A stretch of 6,748 bases of DNA from Caryophanales bacterium UBA2298 (GTDB taxonomy: Bacteria; Bacillota_I; Bacilli_A; Izemoplasmatales; Hujiaoplasmataceae). Below, one piece after another: positions 1-6,108 of the stretch. The position numbers were made by a program, and so were the translations under genes. The stretch covers positions 33,242-39,989 of the forward strand of contig DDWA01000026.1 in NCBI GenBank assembly GCA_002345425.1. Direction: 5' to 3'. The notes below the pieces were generated by a model that was not told the origin of the DNA, ran no database searches, and worked only from the letters and a program-made list of their open reading frames with translations. Positions within the stretch are counted from its first letter, which is position 1. Every line of letters starts with the position of its first letter.

Positions 1-413
1 AAAATCAATTGTTCTTTAATACCTAATGTATAGTTTCCTCTACCGTCGAAACCTTTAGGATTAATTCCTCTAAAGTCTCTAACTCTTGGTAAAGCGATTG
101 TAACTAGTTTATCAAAGAAATCATACATTCTATTTCCGCGTAAAGTTACTTTACAGCCGATTGGCATTCCTTCACGAAGTTTGAATGTAGCGATTGATTT
201 TTTCGCTCTTGTAACAAGTGGTTTTTGTCCTGTAATTAATGTTAGTTCATTAACAGCATCATCTAATACTTTAGGATTTGCAACTGCATCTCCAGCACCA
301 ATATTAATAACAATCTTGCTAATTTTAGGGCTTTCCATGATGGAAGAATAATTGAATTTTTCCATTAGGGCTGGTGTGATCTCATTTCGATATTTTTCGA
401 GTAATCTATTCAT
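1..413 (-). CDS. rplE: Large ribosomal subunit protein uL5, 3' end cut by window edge
   Basis: uL5 binds 5S rRNA and helps build the central protuberance of the 50S subunit, contacting the P-site tRNA and bridging to S13. The minus-strand frame opens with ATG at 411-413 (MNRLLEKYRNEITPAL) and stays open to position 1, giving 137 full codons; the family is usually about 179-180 residues, so roughly the last quarter lies outside. Family signatures are clear: a KIVINIGAGDA stretch near residues 33-43, TGQKPLVTRAKKSIATFKLR near 61-80, and RVRDFRGINPKGFDGRGNY near the visible end. A Shine-Dalgarno AAGGGAG lies about 7 nt before the ATG, in the 16-nt gap after rplX. It is the last visible gene of the operon; the spc genes (S14, S8, L6 and so on) would be expected to follow. 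The identification is firm; only the C-terminus is unseen. Confidence 0.96.
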   Translation of the reverse strand, partial: MNRLLEKYRNEITPALMEKFNYSSIMESPKISKIVINIGAGDAVANPKVLDDAVNELTLITGQKPLVTRAKKSIATFKLREGMPIGCKVTLRGNRMYDFFDKLVTIALPRVRDFRGINPKGFDGRGNYTLGIKEQLI

Positions 414-429
414 ATTTTTCTCCCTTCAC

Positions 430-768
430 TTAATCTAAAACTTTGCCAGATTTTTTTGCATATCTAACTTTTTTATTTACTTCTTTTTTCTTAACAGTTT
501 CGGTAACTGTCTTATAGCCGATTTTTGTTGGCTTTTTTTCTTTTGGATCAAGAATCATAACATTAGAAGCGTGCATTGGTTTTTCAATTTCCACGATTCC
601 TCCGTCTGGATTAGTTTGAGAAGGTTTTAGATGTTTCTTAACTTTCGCTAAGCCTTCACCTTCTAAAACAACTCTATTAGTTTTTGTTAAAACTTTGATA
701 ATTGTTCCTTGTTTACCTTTATCTGCACCAGAGATTATAACGACTTTATCGCCTTTTTTTAATTTCAT
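430..768 (-). CDS. rplX: Large ribosomal subunit protein uL24
   Basis: uL24 is an assembly initiator of the 50S subunit that binds the 5' domain of 23S rRNA near the exit of the peptide tunnel. The 112 residues begin with the KOW motif (KLKKGDKVVIISGADKGKQG, residues 2-21) that marks the family, followed by a KKHLKPSQTNPDGGIVE segment at residues 44-60. The C-terminal part from about residue 90 is strongly basic (KKK, NKK, AKK), and the protein is somewhat longer than the roughly 103 residues of Bacillus L24, so this looks like a short lysine-rich tail. The Shine-Dalgarno GGAGGG at 776-781 reaches the last base of the rplN stop codon, so translation of the two genes is probably coupled. The start fits that site with 7 nt spacing. 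Stop is TAA. Confidence 0.98.
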   Translation of the reverse strand: MKLKKGDKVVIISGADKGKQGTIIKVLTKTNRVVLEGEGLAKVKKHLKPSQTNPDGGIVEIEKPMHASNVMILDPKEKKPTKIGYKTVTETVKKKEVNKKVRYAKKSGKVLD

Positions 769-780
769 GATATGTCCCTC

Positions 781-1149
781 CTATAATACTTCTGGAGCTA
801 AAGAAACTATTTTTGTAAACTCTGCGTCTCTTAACTCTCTTGCAACAGGACCAAAGATACGTGTCCCTCTAGGAGACTTGTCATCTTTGATGATTACTGC
901 TGCGTTGTCATCAAATTTAATGTAAGAACCGTCTGCACGAACGATTTCTTTCTTTGTTCTAACTATTACCGCTTTAACTACGTCGCCTTTTTTTACCATT
1001 CCACCTGGAGTAGCACTTTTTACAGTAGCCACAATGATGTCACCGATACTTGCATATTTACGGCTAGTACCGCCTAAAACTTTGATTGTTAATATTTCCC
1101 GAGCACCTGAATTGTCGGCAATTTTAAGTCTTGTCTCTTGTTGTATCAT
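781..1149 (-). CDS. rplN: Large ribosomal subunit protein uL14
   Basis: uL14 sits at the subunit interface of the 50S particle, contacts L19 and helix 14 of 16S rRNA, and is the docking site of the silencing factor RsfS in other bacteria. The protein has 122 residues, the exact usual length for the family. The hallmarks are present: MIQQETRLKIADNSGAREI at the N-terminus, the GGMVKKGDVVKAVIVRTKK region near residues 49-67, and PRGTRIFGPVARELR at 93-107. The start is set by GGAGGT at 1156-1161, 6 nt before the ATG. It lies 18 nt after rpsQ and 12 nt before rplX. Stop is TAG, one of only two in this window. Nothing is unusual in the sequence. Confidence 0.99.
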   Translation of the reverse strand: MIQQETRLKIADNSGAREILTIKVLGGTSRKYASIGDIIVATVKSATPGGMVKKGDVVKAVIVRTKKEIVRADGSYIKFDDNAAVIIKDDKSPRGTRIFGPVARELRDAEFTKIVSLAPEVL

Positions 1150-1167
1150 AATAATACCTCCAGATCT

Positions 1168-1431
1168 CTAAACTTCTTCATGTCTTTCCACAATTTCAAT
1201 CAAACGGAAACGTTTGGTTGCTGAAAGTGGACGGCACTCAGTGATTCTAACAACATCACCAGTTTTAGCTTCATTTTTTTCATCGTGTGCTCTGAATTTT
1301 TTAGAAGAAATTACTCTTTTTCCATATAATGGATGTTTTTTATAAGTAGTTACTAAAACTGTTATTGTTTTATCATTTTTGTCAGATACAACAGTTCCGG
1401 TAAAAACTTTTCTGTTTGTTTTAAGTTCCAT
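1168..1431 (-). CDS. rpsQ: Small ribosomal subunit protein uS17 (start placed at second ATG)
   Basis: uS17 is a primary binder of the 5' domain of 16S rRNA and an early 30S assembly protein with an OB fold. The family signature is clear: NRKVFTGTVVSDKNDKTITV near the N-terminus, a YKKHPLYGKR loop, the SKKFRAHDEKN stretch and PLSATKRFRLIEIVE at the C-terminus. Two ATGs compete. The upstream one (1435-1437) would give 89 residues but lies only 2 nt from the GGAGG at 1440-1444. The second (1429-1431) is 8 nt from it and gives 87 residues, the length I recall for Bacillus S17, so I prefer it. An automatic caller may extend the gene to 1437. The Shine-Dalgarno site abuts the rpmC stop codon. Stop is TAG. 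Confidence 0.96.
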   Translation of the reverse strand: MELKTNRKVFTGTVVSDKNDKTITVLVTTYKKHPLYGKRVISSKKFRAHDEKNEAKTGDVVRITECRPLSATKRFRLIEIVERHEEV

Positions 1432-1445
1432 ATTCATTTCCTCCT

Positions 1446-1640
1446 TTATTTGCTTTCTCTCTCAGTAAGAACGGTTTTCATACGAGCAATAGTTTTTTTA
1501 ATAACGCTGACGCGTGCAGTATTTTCAAGTTGACCAGTCGCTTGTTTGAAGCGAAGATCGAATAATTCTTTTTTTAGATTGTCTATTTCATTTAAAATGG
1601 TTGCGGTGTCCATTTCGCGAATTTCTTTAGCGTAAATCAT
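1446..1640 (-). CDS. rpmC: Large ribosomal subunit protein uL29
   Basis: uL29 is a small two-helix protein beside L23 at the exit of the peptide tunnel, where it helps form the platform for trigger factor and SRP. The 64 residues match the family in length and pattern: AKEIREMD at the N-terminus, KKELFDLRFKQATGQLEN at residues 23-40 and a basic IARMKTVLTERES end. Its ATG overlaps the rplP stop codon (ATGA at 1637-1640), which fixes the start by context. Upstream there is no AGGAGG; the best candidate is a weak GGTG about 7 nt before the start. Translation therefore probably depends on ribosomes ending rplP, unlike the neighbours, which carry strong sites of their own. Stop is TAA. Confidence 0.98.
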   Translation of the reverse strand: MIYAKEIREMDTATILNEIDNLKKELFDLRFKQATGQLENTARVSVIKKTIARMKTVLTERESK

Positions 1641-2059
1641 AGAGAATCACCACTTTCTTTCTTAACGAACTTAGTTTTGATAGGTAGTTTGTGAGCAGCT
1701 AATCTTAAAGCTTCTTTAGCTACTTCTTCAGAAACGCCAGCAATTTCAAACATTACTTGACCTTCTTTAACTACAGCTACCCATTCTTCTGGCGAACCTT
1801 TACCAGATCCCATACGGACTTCTAAAGGTTTTTTAGTTTTTGCTAAATGCGGGAAAATCTTAATCCATACTTTCCCAGCACGTTTCATATAACGTGTCAT
1901 CGCAATACGGCTAGCCTCGATTTGACGTGCTGTAATCCAAGCACCTTCTAATGCTTTTAACCCGTAATCTCCAAAAGAAATGTCAGCTCCACCTTTAGCA
2001 GGGCCTTCATAACTAACGCGATGAGGACGACGATATTTAGTTCTTTTAGGCATTAACAT
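1637..2059 (-). CDS. rplP: Large ribosomal subunit protein uL16
   Basis: uL16 is a late 50S assembly protein next to the peptidyl transferase centre and A-site tRNA elbow; its incorporation helps activate the subunit. The protein has 140 residues, normal for the family. It shows MLMPKRTKYRRPHR at the N-terminus, the WITARQIEASRIAMTRYMKR block at residues 41-60, KVWIKIFP, and the loop MGSGKGSPEEWVAVVK at 83-98. The first ATG is chosen because GGAGG lies 9 nt before it, inside the last codons of rpsC, whereas Met3 would be 15 nt away. Only one base separates it from the rpsC stop. It ends with the only TGA in the window, in a 4-nt overlap with rpmC. The segment PHRVSYEG differs from the Bacillus version and resembles what I recall of mollicute-related lineages. 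Confidence 0.99.
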   Translation of the reverse strand: MLMPKRTKYRRPHRVSYEGPAKGGADISFGDYGLKALEGAWITARQIEASRIAMTRYMKRAGKVWIKIFPHLAKTKKPLEVRMGSGKGSPEEWVAVVKEGQVMFEIAGVSEEVAKEALRLAAHKLPIKTKFVKKESGDSL

Positions 2060-2060
2060 A

Positions 2061-2711
2061 TTACTTAGCCTCCTTCTTCTTAGAAGGTAATATTTCCCCT
2101 TTGTAGATCCATACTTTTACGCCTAATTTCCCATATGTTGTTTTAGCTTCTGCTAAAGCATAATCGATATCAGCTCTTAAAGTATGTAAAGGAACATTTC
2201 CTTCACTGTATCCTTCACTACGTGCCATTTCTGCTCCACCTAAACGGCCTGAGATAAGAGTTTTACAACCTTTAGCTCCTGCTTTTAAAGCTCTTTGAAT
2301 AGCAACTTTTTGTACTCTTCTGAAAGAAGCTCTGTTTTCTAATTGGTAAGCGATATTTTGCGCTACTAATAACGCATCTTTTTCTGGACGTTTAATTTCA
2401 ACAACATTTAAAAATACTTGTTTTGTCGTTAATTTTTCTAACTTTTCCACTACAGCCTTTTTAGTTTCAGCATTTCTACCGATAACCATACCAGGTTTAG
2501 CAGTGTTGACAGTTATAATAACTCGTTTTTTACTTCTTTCAATCTCAATCTTTGAAACACTTGCATTCTTATAAAGATCGTAAAGTAAGTCACGAATTTT
2601 AATATCTTCATGTAATAGGTCCGCTACTTCGTTTTTATCCGCATACCATCTTGATTCCCAATCAAGAATGATACCTATGCGTTGTCCAACTGGATTTACT
2701 TTTTGTCCCAT
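2061..2711 (-). CDS. rpsC: Small ribosomal subunit protein uS3, with altered KH loop
   Basis: uS3 lies in the head of the 30S subunit at the mRNA entry channel and contributes to mRNA unwinding. The 216 residues match the usual Gram-positive length. Order: N-terminal MGQKVNPVGQRIGI, a type II KH domain at about residues 38-107, and a C-terminal domain with SGRLGGAEMARSEG at 154-167 and PLHTLRADIDY at 174-184. The helicase-linked basic residues Arg131, Arg132 and Lys135 of E. coli S3 are all kept at the same numbers. The KH loop reads GRNA at residues 78-81, where Bacillus has GKGG and E. coli GKKG, so the last glycine of GXXG is alanine. The Shine-Dalgarno is less ideal than its neighbours: GGGAG lies 13 nt before the ATG, overlapping the rplV 3' end. 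Confidence 0.99.
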   Translation of the reverse strand: MGQKVNPVGQRIGIILDWESRWYADKNEVADLLHEDIKIRDLLYDLYKNASVSKIEIERSKKRVIITVNTAKPGMVIGRNAETKKAVVEKLEKLTTKQVFLNVVEIKRPEKDALLVAQNIAYQLENRASFRRVQKVAIQRALKAGAKGCKTLISGRLGGAEMARSEGYSEGNVPLHTLRADIDYALAEAKTTYGKLGVKVWIYKGEILPSKKKEAK

Positions 2712-2721
2712 AAAATTCTTC

Positions 2722-3057
2722 TTACTCCCTTTCTGCCACTGTGATGTAAATGTGGCTAGTTCTTTTTAGAATTGCGAATGCTCTACCTTGTGCGTGTGGT
2801 TGCATTCTCTTCAAAGTTTTTCCTTCACCAACATAAATTTCTTTAACGAATAATTTATCTTGGTCTAATTGATAGTTATGTTCAGCGTTAGCAACAGCTG
2901 ATTTTAAAACTTTTTCAACAGCTTTTGTAGCGCCTCTTGGTGTATTTCTTAATGTTGCATATGCATCACTAACTTTTTTGCCTCTGATTAAGTCAATAAC
3001 CAGTTTCACTTTTCTAGGAGCGATTCTAACTGTTTTAGCAATAGCTTTTGCTTCCAT
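2722..3057 (-). CDS. rplV: Large ribosomal subunit protein uL22
   Basis: uL22 binds all domains of 23S rRNA; its globular part sits at the tunnel exit and its long beta-hairpin lines the peptide tunnel next to L4. The 111 residues are of normal length. The N-terminal AKTVRIAPRKVKLVIDLIRG (residues 8-27), the SAVANAEHNY stretch and the hairpin tip region VGEGKTLKRMQPHAQGRAF (76-94) followed by KRTSHIYITV are diagnostic. The hairpin, where changes giving macrolide resistance occur in other bacteria, shows no obvious insertion or deletion by eye. The start follows GGGAGGT, which is made from the last codons of rpsS; the gap to rpsS is only 2 nt, so coupling is likely. Stop is TAA. Confidence 0.99.
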   Translation of the reverse strand: MEAKAIAKTVRIAPRKVKLVIDLIRGKKVSDAYATLRNTPRGATKAVEKVLKSAVANAEHNYQLDQDKLFVKEIYVGEGKTLKRMQPHAQGRAFAILKRTSHIYITVAERE

Positions 3058-3059
3058 AA

Positions 3060-3341
3060 TTATTTACCTCCCTTAGTAGCTTTCTTATCTACGTGACCGC
3101 GATAAGTTCTAGTCGGAGCGAACTCTCCTAATTTATGACCTACCATATCTTCTGTTACATATACCGGAACATGTTCTTTTCCGTTATGTACACCGATAGT
3201 TAAGCCGACAAAGTTAGGGAAAATTGTAGAACGTCTCGACCATGTTTGAATAACTTTTTTAGAATTTGTATCTATTGCTTTTTCTACTTTCTTCATTAAG
3301 TGATCATCACAAAATGGGCCTTTTTTAATTGAACGTGACAT
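3060..3341 (-). CDS. rpsS: Small ribosomal subunit protein uS19
   Basis: uS19 is in the head of the 30S subunit, forms a complex with S13 and contacts A-site tRNA and the B1 intersubunit bridge. The 93 residues match the family length of about 92. The signature is unmistakable: MSRSIKKGPFCDDHLMKKV at the N-terminus, TWSRRSTIFPNFVG in the middle, and EDMVGHKLGEFAPTRTYRGH at the C-terminal side, followed by a short lysine-rich tail. A GGAGG at 3350-3354 is 8 nt before the ATG. The last three codons (GGK) form the Shine-Dalgarno of rplV. It lies 17 nt after rplB. Stop is TAA. Confidence 0.99.
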   Translation of the reverse strand: MSRSIKKGPFCDDHLMKKVEKAIDTNSKKVIQTWSRRSTIFPNFVGLTIGVHNGKEHVPVYVTEDMVGHKLGEFAPTRTYRGHVDKKATKGGK

Positions 3342-3358
3342 ATTGAGTTCCTCCTTCC

Positions 3359-4189
3359 TTATTTATTTCTTCGTCTAACAATTAATTTACTGCTAGCCTT
3401 GTTTTTATTTCTTGTAATCTTACCAAGTGCAACTTTACCCCAAGGAGTAAGTGGAGACTTGTGTCCGACAGGTTGTTTACCTTCACCACCGCCATGAGGA
3501 TGATCGACCGGGTTCATAGCTGAACCACGAACTGTAGGTTTAACTCCCATGTGTCTTTTTCTACCAGCTTTACCGATGTTTACCAATGAATAGTATTCAT
3601 TACCAACTTCACCAATTGTTGCGCGGCATTTTCCTAAGATTCTTCTAACTTCACCAGACTTTAATCTGATAAGTACATATTTATCTTCTCTACCTAAGAT
3701 TTGCGCACTAGTTCCAGCTGCTCTAATTAATTGGCCGCCTTTACCAGGGTAAAGTTCGATATTATGAATAACTGTACCAACAGGTATATCCATAATTTCT
3801 TTAGCGTTACCAATAACGATATCTGCATCTTTTCCTGATTCAACTGTCATACCAACTTCTAAACCTTTAGGAGCGATGATGTAACGTTTCTCGCCATCTG
3901 CATAATTGATTAAAGCGATATTAGCGGTTCTGTTTGGATCGTACTCAATAGTTGAGACTTTTCCAATGATACCATCTTTATTTCTCTTAAAATCAATGAT
4001 ACGATATTTTCTTTTTGCTCCTCCAGCTTGATGGCGGACTGTGATTTTCCCTTGGTTGTTTCTACCACCATTTTTCTTTAATGTGGTTACTAGGGATTTT
4101 TCTGGCTGTGACGTTGTGATTTCATTATAATCGAGCTTTGTCATGTTACGCAAACCATTTGTCTGTGGTTTATACTTAATAATAGCCAT
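3359..4189 (-). CDS. rplB: Large ribosomal subunit protein uL2
   Basis: uL2 is one of the most conserved 50S proteins; it binds 23S rRNA early, is needed for subunit association through bridge B7b, and reaches close to the peptidyl transferase centre. The 276 residues match the usual 273-277. Visible parts: the N-terminal IIKYKPQTNGLRNMT, the GGRNNQGKITVRHQAGGAKR block at 41-60, the SH3-like core with PVGTVIHNIE near 136-145, and the C-terminal HMGVKPTVRGSAMNPVDHPHGGGEG. His230 in the HPHGGGEG motif corresponds to the functionally important His229 of E. coli. A GGGAGGA site between the rplW stop and the ATG gives a well-spaced start. It is followed 17 nt later by rpsS. Nothing is abnormal. 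Confidence 0.99.
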   Translation of the reverse strand: MAIIKYKPQTNGLRNMTKLDYNEITTSQPEKSLVTTLKKNGGRNNQGKITVRHQAGGAKRKYRIIDFKRNKDGIIGKVSTIEYDPNRTANIALINYADGEKRYIIAPKGLEVGMTVESGKDADIVIGNAKEIMDIPVGTVIHNIELYPGKGGQLIRAAGTSAQILGREDKYVLIRLKSGEVRRILGKCRATIGEVGNEYYSLVNIGKAGRKRHMGVKPTVRGSAMNPVDHPHGGGEGKQPVGHKSPLTPWGKVALGKITRNKNKASSKLIVRRRNK

Positions 4190-4207
4190 TATTTGTGTCT
4201 CCTCCCA

Positions 4208-4489
4208 TTACGCTGTATAAATGTCGATTTTGTGGCCTTCTTCTAAAGTCACGATTGCTTTTGTAACAGCAGCTGTAAACCCAGAATATTGTCCCACTCT
4301 TTTTGCTTTTGCTTTTGTATTGACGACATTTACTTTTTCTACTTTAACTTTAAAGATCGCTTCGATAGCTTCTTTAATTTGAATCTTGTTAGCTCTTCTA
4401 TCAACTTCGAAAGTATACTTTCTTTGTTCTGCTAATTTAGTTGATTTTTCAGAAACGATCGGGCGTTTAATAACTTCATATTTATCCAT
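4208..4489 (-). CDS. rplW: Large ribosomal subunit protein uL23
   Basis: uL23 sits at the exit of the peptide tunnel and is the main docking point for trigger factor and the signal recognition particle. The 93 residues fit the family. The N-terminal YEVIKRPIVSEKSTKLAE holds Glu14, which aligns with the trigger-factor-contacting Glu18 of E. coli. The middle (KYTFEVDRRANKIQIKEAIE) forms the usual helix and strand, and KRVGQYSGFTAAVTKAIVTL is the rRNA-contacting loop with the following strand. GAGGAGG lies inside the last codons of rplD, 12 nt before the ATG, and only one base separates the two genes, so translation is probably coupled to rplD. Stop is TAA. Confidence 0.99.
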   Translation of the reverse strand: MDKYEVIKRPIVSEKSTKLAEQRKYTFEVDRRANKIQIKEAIEAIFKVKVEKVNVVNTKAKAKRVGQYSGFTAAVTKAIVTLEEGHKIDIYTA

Positions 4490-4490
4490 A

Positions 4491-5114
4491 TTAACTTAAA
4501 GCCTCCTCAATCTTTTCTAAAGCATCTTTTGTAACGATCAATTTGTTTGCGTTCAAAATATCATAAACACTAATGTGGTTATAAAGAACAGTTGAAACAT
4601 TAGGAAGATTTCTTGAAGCGGTATTTACCAATTCAGAATTTTCTCCTAAGATAACCATGACCTTACCTTCTACTTTTAAATTTTCTAATACGGTAACCAT
4701 TTCTTTAGTTTTGAATGAAGCTAAAGTAATTGAATCTACCGCTACTAAATTTTGACCTCTTAACTTTTCTGATAATGCAATTCTCAAAGCTAAGCGACGT
4801 ACTTTTCTATTAACCTTATATGAATAATCTCTTGGGCTTGGTCCAAAGACAACTCCACCGCCTACATAATGTGGCGCTCTAATTGATCCTTGTCGAGCAT
4901 GTCCAGTTCCTTTTTGACGATATGGTTTTCTCCCACCGCCACGTACTGCAGATCTGTTTTTTGTCATAACAGTACCTTGACGCATAGCTGCTCTTTGTTG
5001 CTTAATTACATCATAGATAACTTGGTCGTTATTTTCAGCAGCGAATACTTCGTCATTTAAATTAAGACTACCAATTGATTCACCTTGTTGATTTAACATT
5101 GCTAATTTAGGCAT
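4491..5114 (-). CDS. rplD: Large ribosomal subunit protein uL4
   Basis: uL4 is an early 50S assembly protein whose long internal loop lines the constriction of the peptide tunnel opposite L22. In E. coli it also represses the S10 operon through the leader, but Bacillus is reported not to use that mechanism, so no L4 control can be assumed here. The 207 residues equal the Bacillus length. The tunnel loop runs from about residue 45 to 100 with SAVRGGGRKPYRQKGTGHAR and GGGVVFGPSPRDYSYKVN; the C-terminal Rossmann-like part includes VMVILGENSELVNTASRNLP. GGAGG at 5122-5126 is 7 nt before the ATG. Its 3' end supplies the Shine-Dalgarno of rplW. Stop is TAA. Confidence 0.99.
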   Translation of the reverse strand: MPKLAMLNQQGESIGSLNLNDEVFAAENNDQVIYDVIKQQRAAMRQGTVMTKNRSAVRGGGRKPYRQKGTGHARQGSIRAPHYVGGGVVFGPSPRDYSYKVNRKVRRLALRIALSEKLRGQNLVAVDSITLASFKTKEMVTVLENLKVEGKVMVILGENSELVNTASRNLPNVSTVLYNHISVYDILNANKLIVTKDALEKIEEALS

Positions 5115-5141
5115 AGCTTTTCCTCCTTCCGAATAATATTA

Positions 5142-5774
5142 TTAATTTTGTTTTTTAAATGCGTTTTTAATTATAACTAATGATTTGTTTGGTCCTGGAA
5201 CATTGCCTTTGATTAACATGATGTTCTTTTCTGCATCTGCACGAACCACTACTAAGTTTTGAATAGTGACTTTTTCATGTCCCATTCTTCCTGGCATGTT
5301 CTTACCTTTTCTAATACGATTAGGCGCGATAACACCCATTGATCCAACACCACGATGATATTTAGATCCATGTGCCATAGGTCCGGTATGTTGGTTGTGA
5401 CGCTTGATCACACCTTGATAACCTTTCCCTTTTGATGTTCCAGTTACGTCTACATAATCACCAGCGGTAAATATATCACATTTTACCTCTTGGCCAACTT
5501 CATACTCTTCCATACCTGAAAGACGTATTTCCTTGATGTAGCGCTTAGGTGTTGTGTTTGCTTTTTCAAAATGTCCGGTTAAAGGCTTATTAACTAAATT
5601 AGCTCTTTTATCCATGAAACCTAATTGAACTGAACTATATCCATCAGTTTCAACGGTTTTCTTTTGCAATACAACATTCGGTTCCACCGAAATTACTGTA
5701 ACAGGAATCATTTTTCCGTTTTCATCAAATACTTGAGTCATTCCTACTTTTCTTCCTAAGATACCTTTTGCCAT
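5142..5774 (-). CDS. rplC: Large ribosomal subunit protein uL3
   Basis: uL3 is one of the two proteins that start 50S assembly, and its extended finger approaches the peptidyl transferase centre. The 210 residues match the family length of about 209. Visible signatures: MAKGILGRKVGMTQVFDENG at the N-terminus, VDVTGTSKGKGYQGVIKRH at 108-126, and the finger HTGPMAHGSKYHRGVGSMG at 129-147 followed by KNMPGRMGHEKVT. AGGAGGT lies 7 nt before the ATG in the 25-nt gap after rpsJ. Linezolid- or tiamulin-type changes would fall in the finger region; I see no obvious departure from the family pattern there. Stop is TAA. Confidence 0.99.
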   Translation of the reverse strand: MAKGILGRKVGMTQVFDENGKMIPVTVISVEPNVVLQKKTVETDGYSSVQLGFMDKRANLVNKPLTGHFEKANTTPKRYIKEIRLSGMEEYEVGQEVKCDIFTAGDYVDVTGTSKGKGYQGVIKRHNQHTGPMAHGSKYHRGVGSMGVIAPNRIRKGKNMPGRMGHEKVTIQNLVVVRADAEKNIMLIKGNVPGPNKSLVIIKNAFKKQN

Positions 5775-5799
5775 GAGTACACCTCCTATTTAATATTTT

Positions 5800-6108
5800 T
5801 TACTTCAAGACGATATCTACACCAGATGGTAAATCTAAGTGCATTAATGAATCAATTGTTTTTGGCGTTGGGTTCACGATGTCAATTAATCTCTTGTGAG
5901 TTCTTCTTTCGAATTGTTCACGTGAATCCTTGTTAACATGTGGGCTTCTTAAAATAGTGAAAATTTCTTTTTCAGTTGGTAGTGGGATTGGCCCGCTTAC
6001 CTTAGCCCCTGTTTTCTTCGCTGTTTCAACGATTCTTTTTGCTGATTGATCTAATAATCTGTGATCATAAGATTTCAATCTAATTCTAATTACTTGATTT
6101 GTAGCCAT
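5800..6108 (-). CDS. rpsJ: Small ribosomal subunit protein uS10 (NusE), first gene of the operon
   Basis: uS10 assembles late into the 30S head and, outside the ribosome, acts as NusE, pairing with NusB in rRNA antitermination and linking NusG to the leading ribosome. The 102 residues equal the Bacillus length. The family pattern is complete: IRIRLKSYDHRLLDQSAKRI at residues 7-26, the GPIPLPTEKEIFTILRSPHV stretch at 39-58 (the flexible ribosome-binding loop lies here), FERRTHKRLIDI and the SLMHLDLPSGVDI end. The start follows AAAGGAGG, 8 nt away, within the leader described separately. It opens the operon in the usual Gram-positive order. Stop is TAA. Confidence 0.99.
   Translation of the reverse strand: MATNQVIRIRLKSYDHRLLDQSAKRIVETAKKTGAKVSGPIPLPTEKEIFTILRSPHVNKDSREQFERRTHKRLIDIVNPTPKTIDSLMHLDLPSGVDIVLK

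Noticed and set aside
695..925. A 76-codon open frame on the plus strand across rplX and rplN
   Set aside because: It is antisense to two highly conserved ribosomal genes, has no recognisable protein family and no good ribosome binding site; it is a shadow of the real genes.
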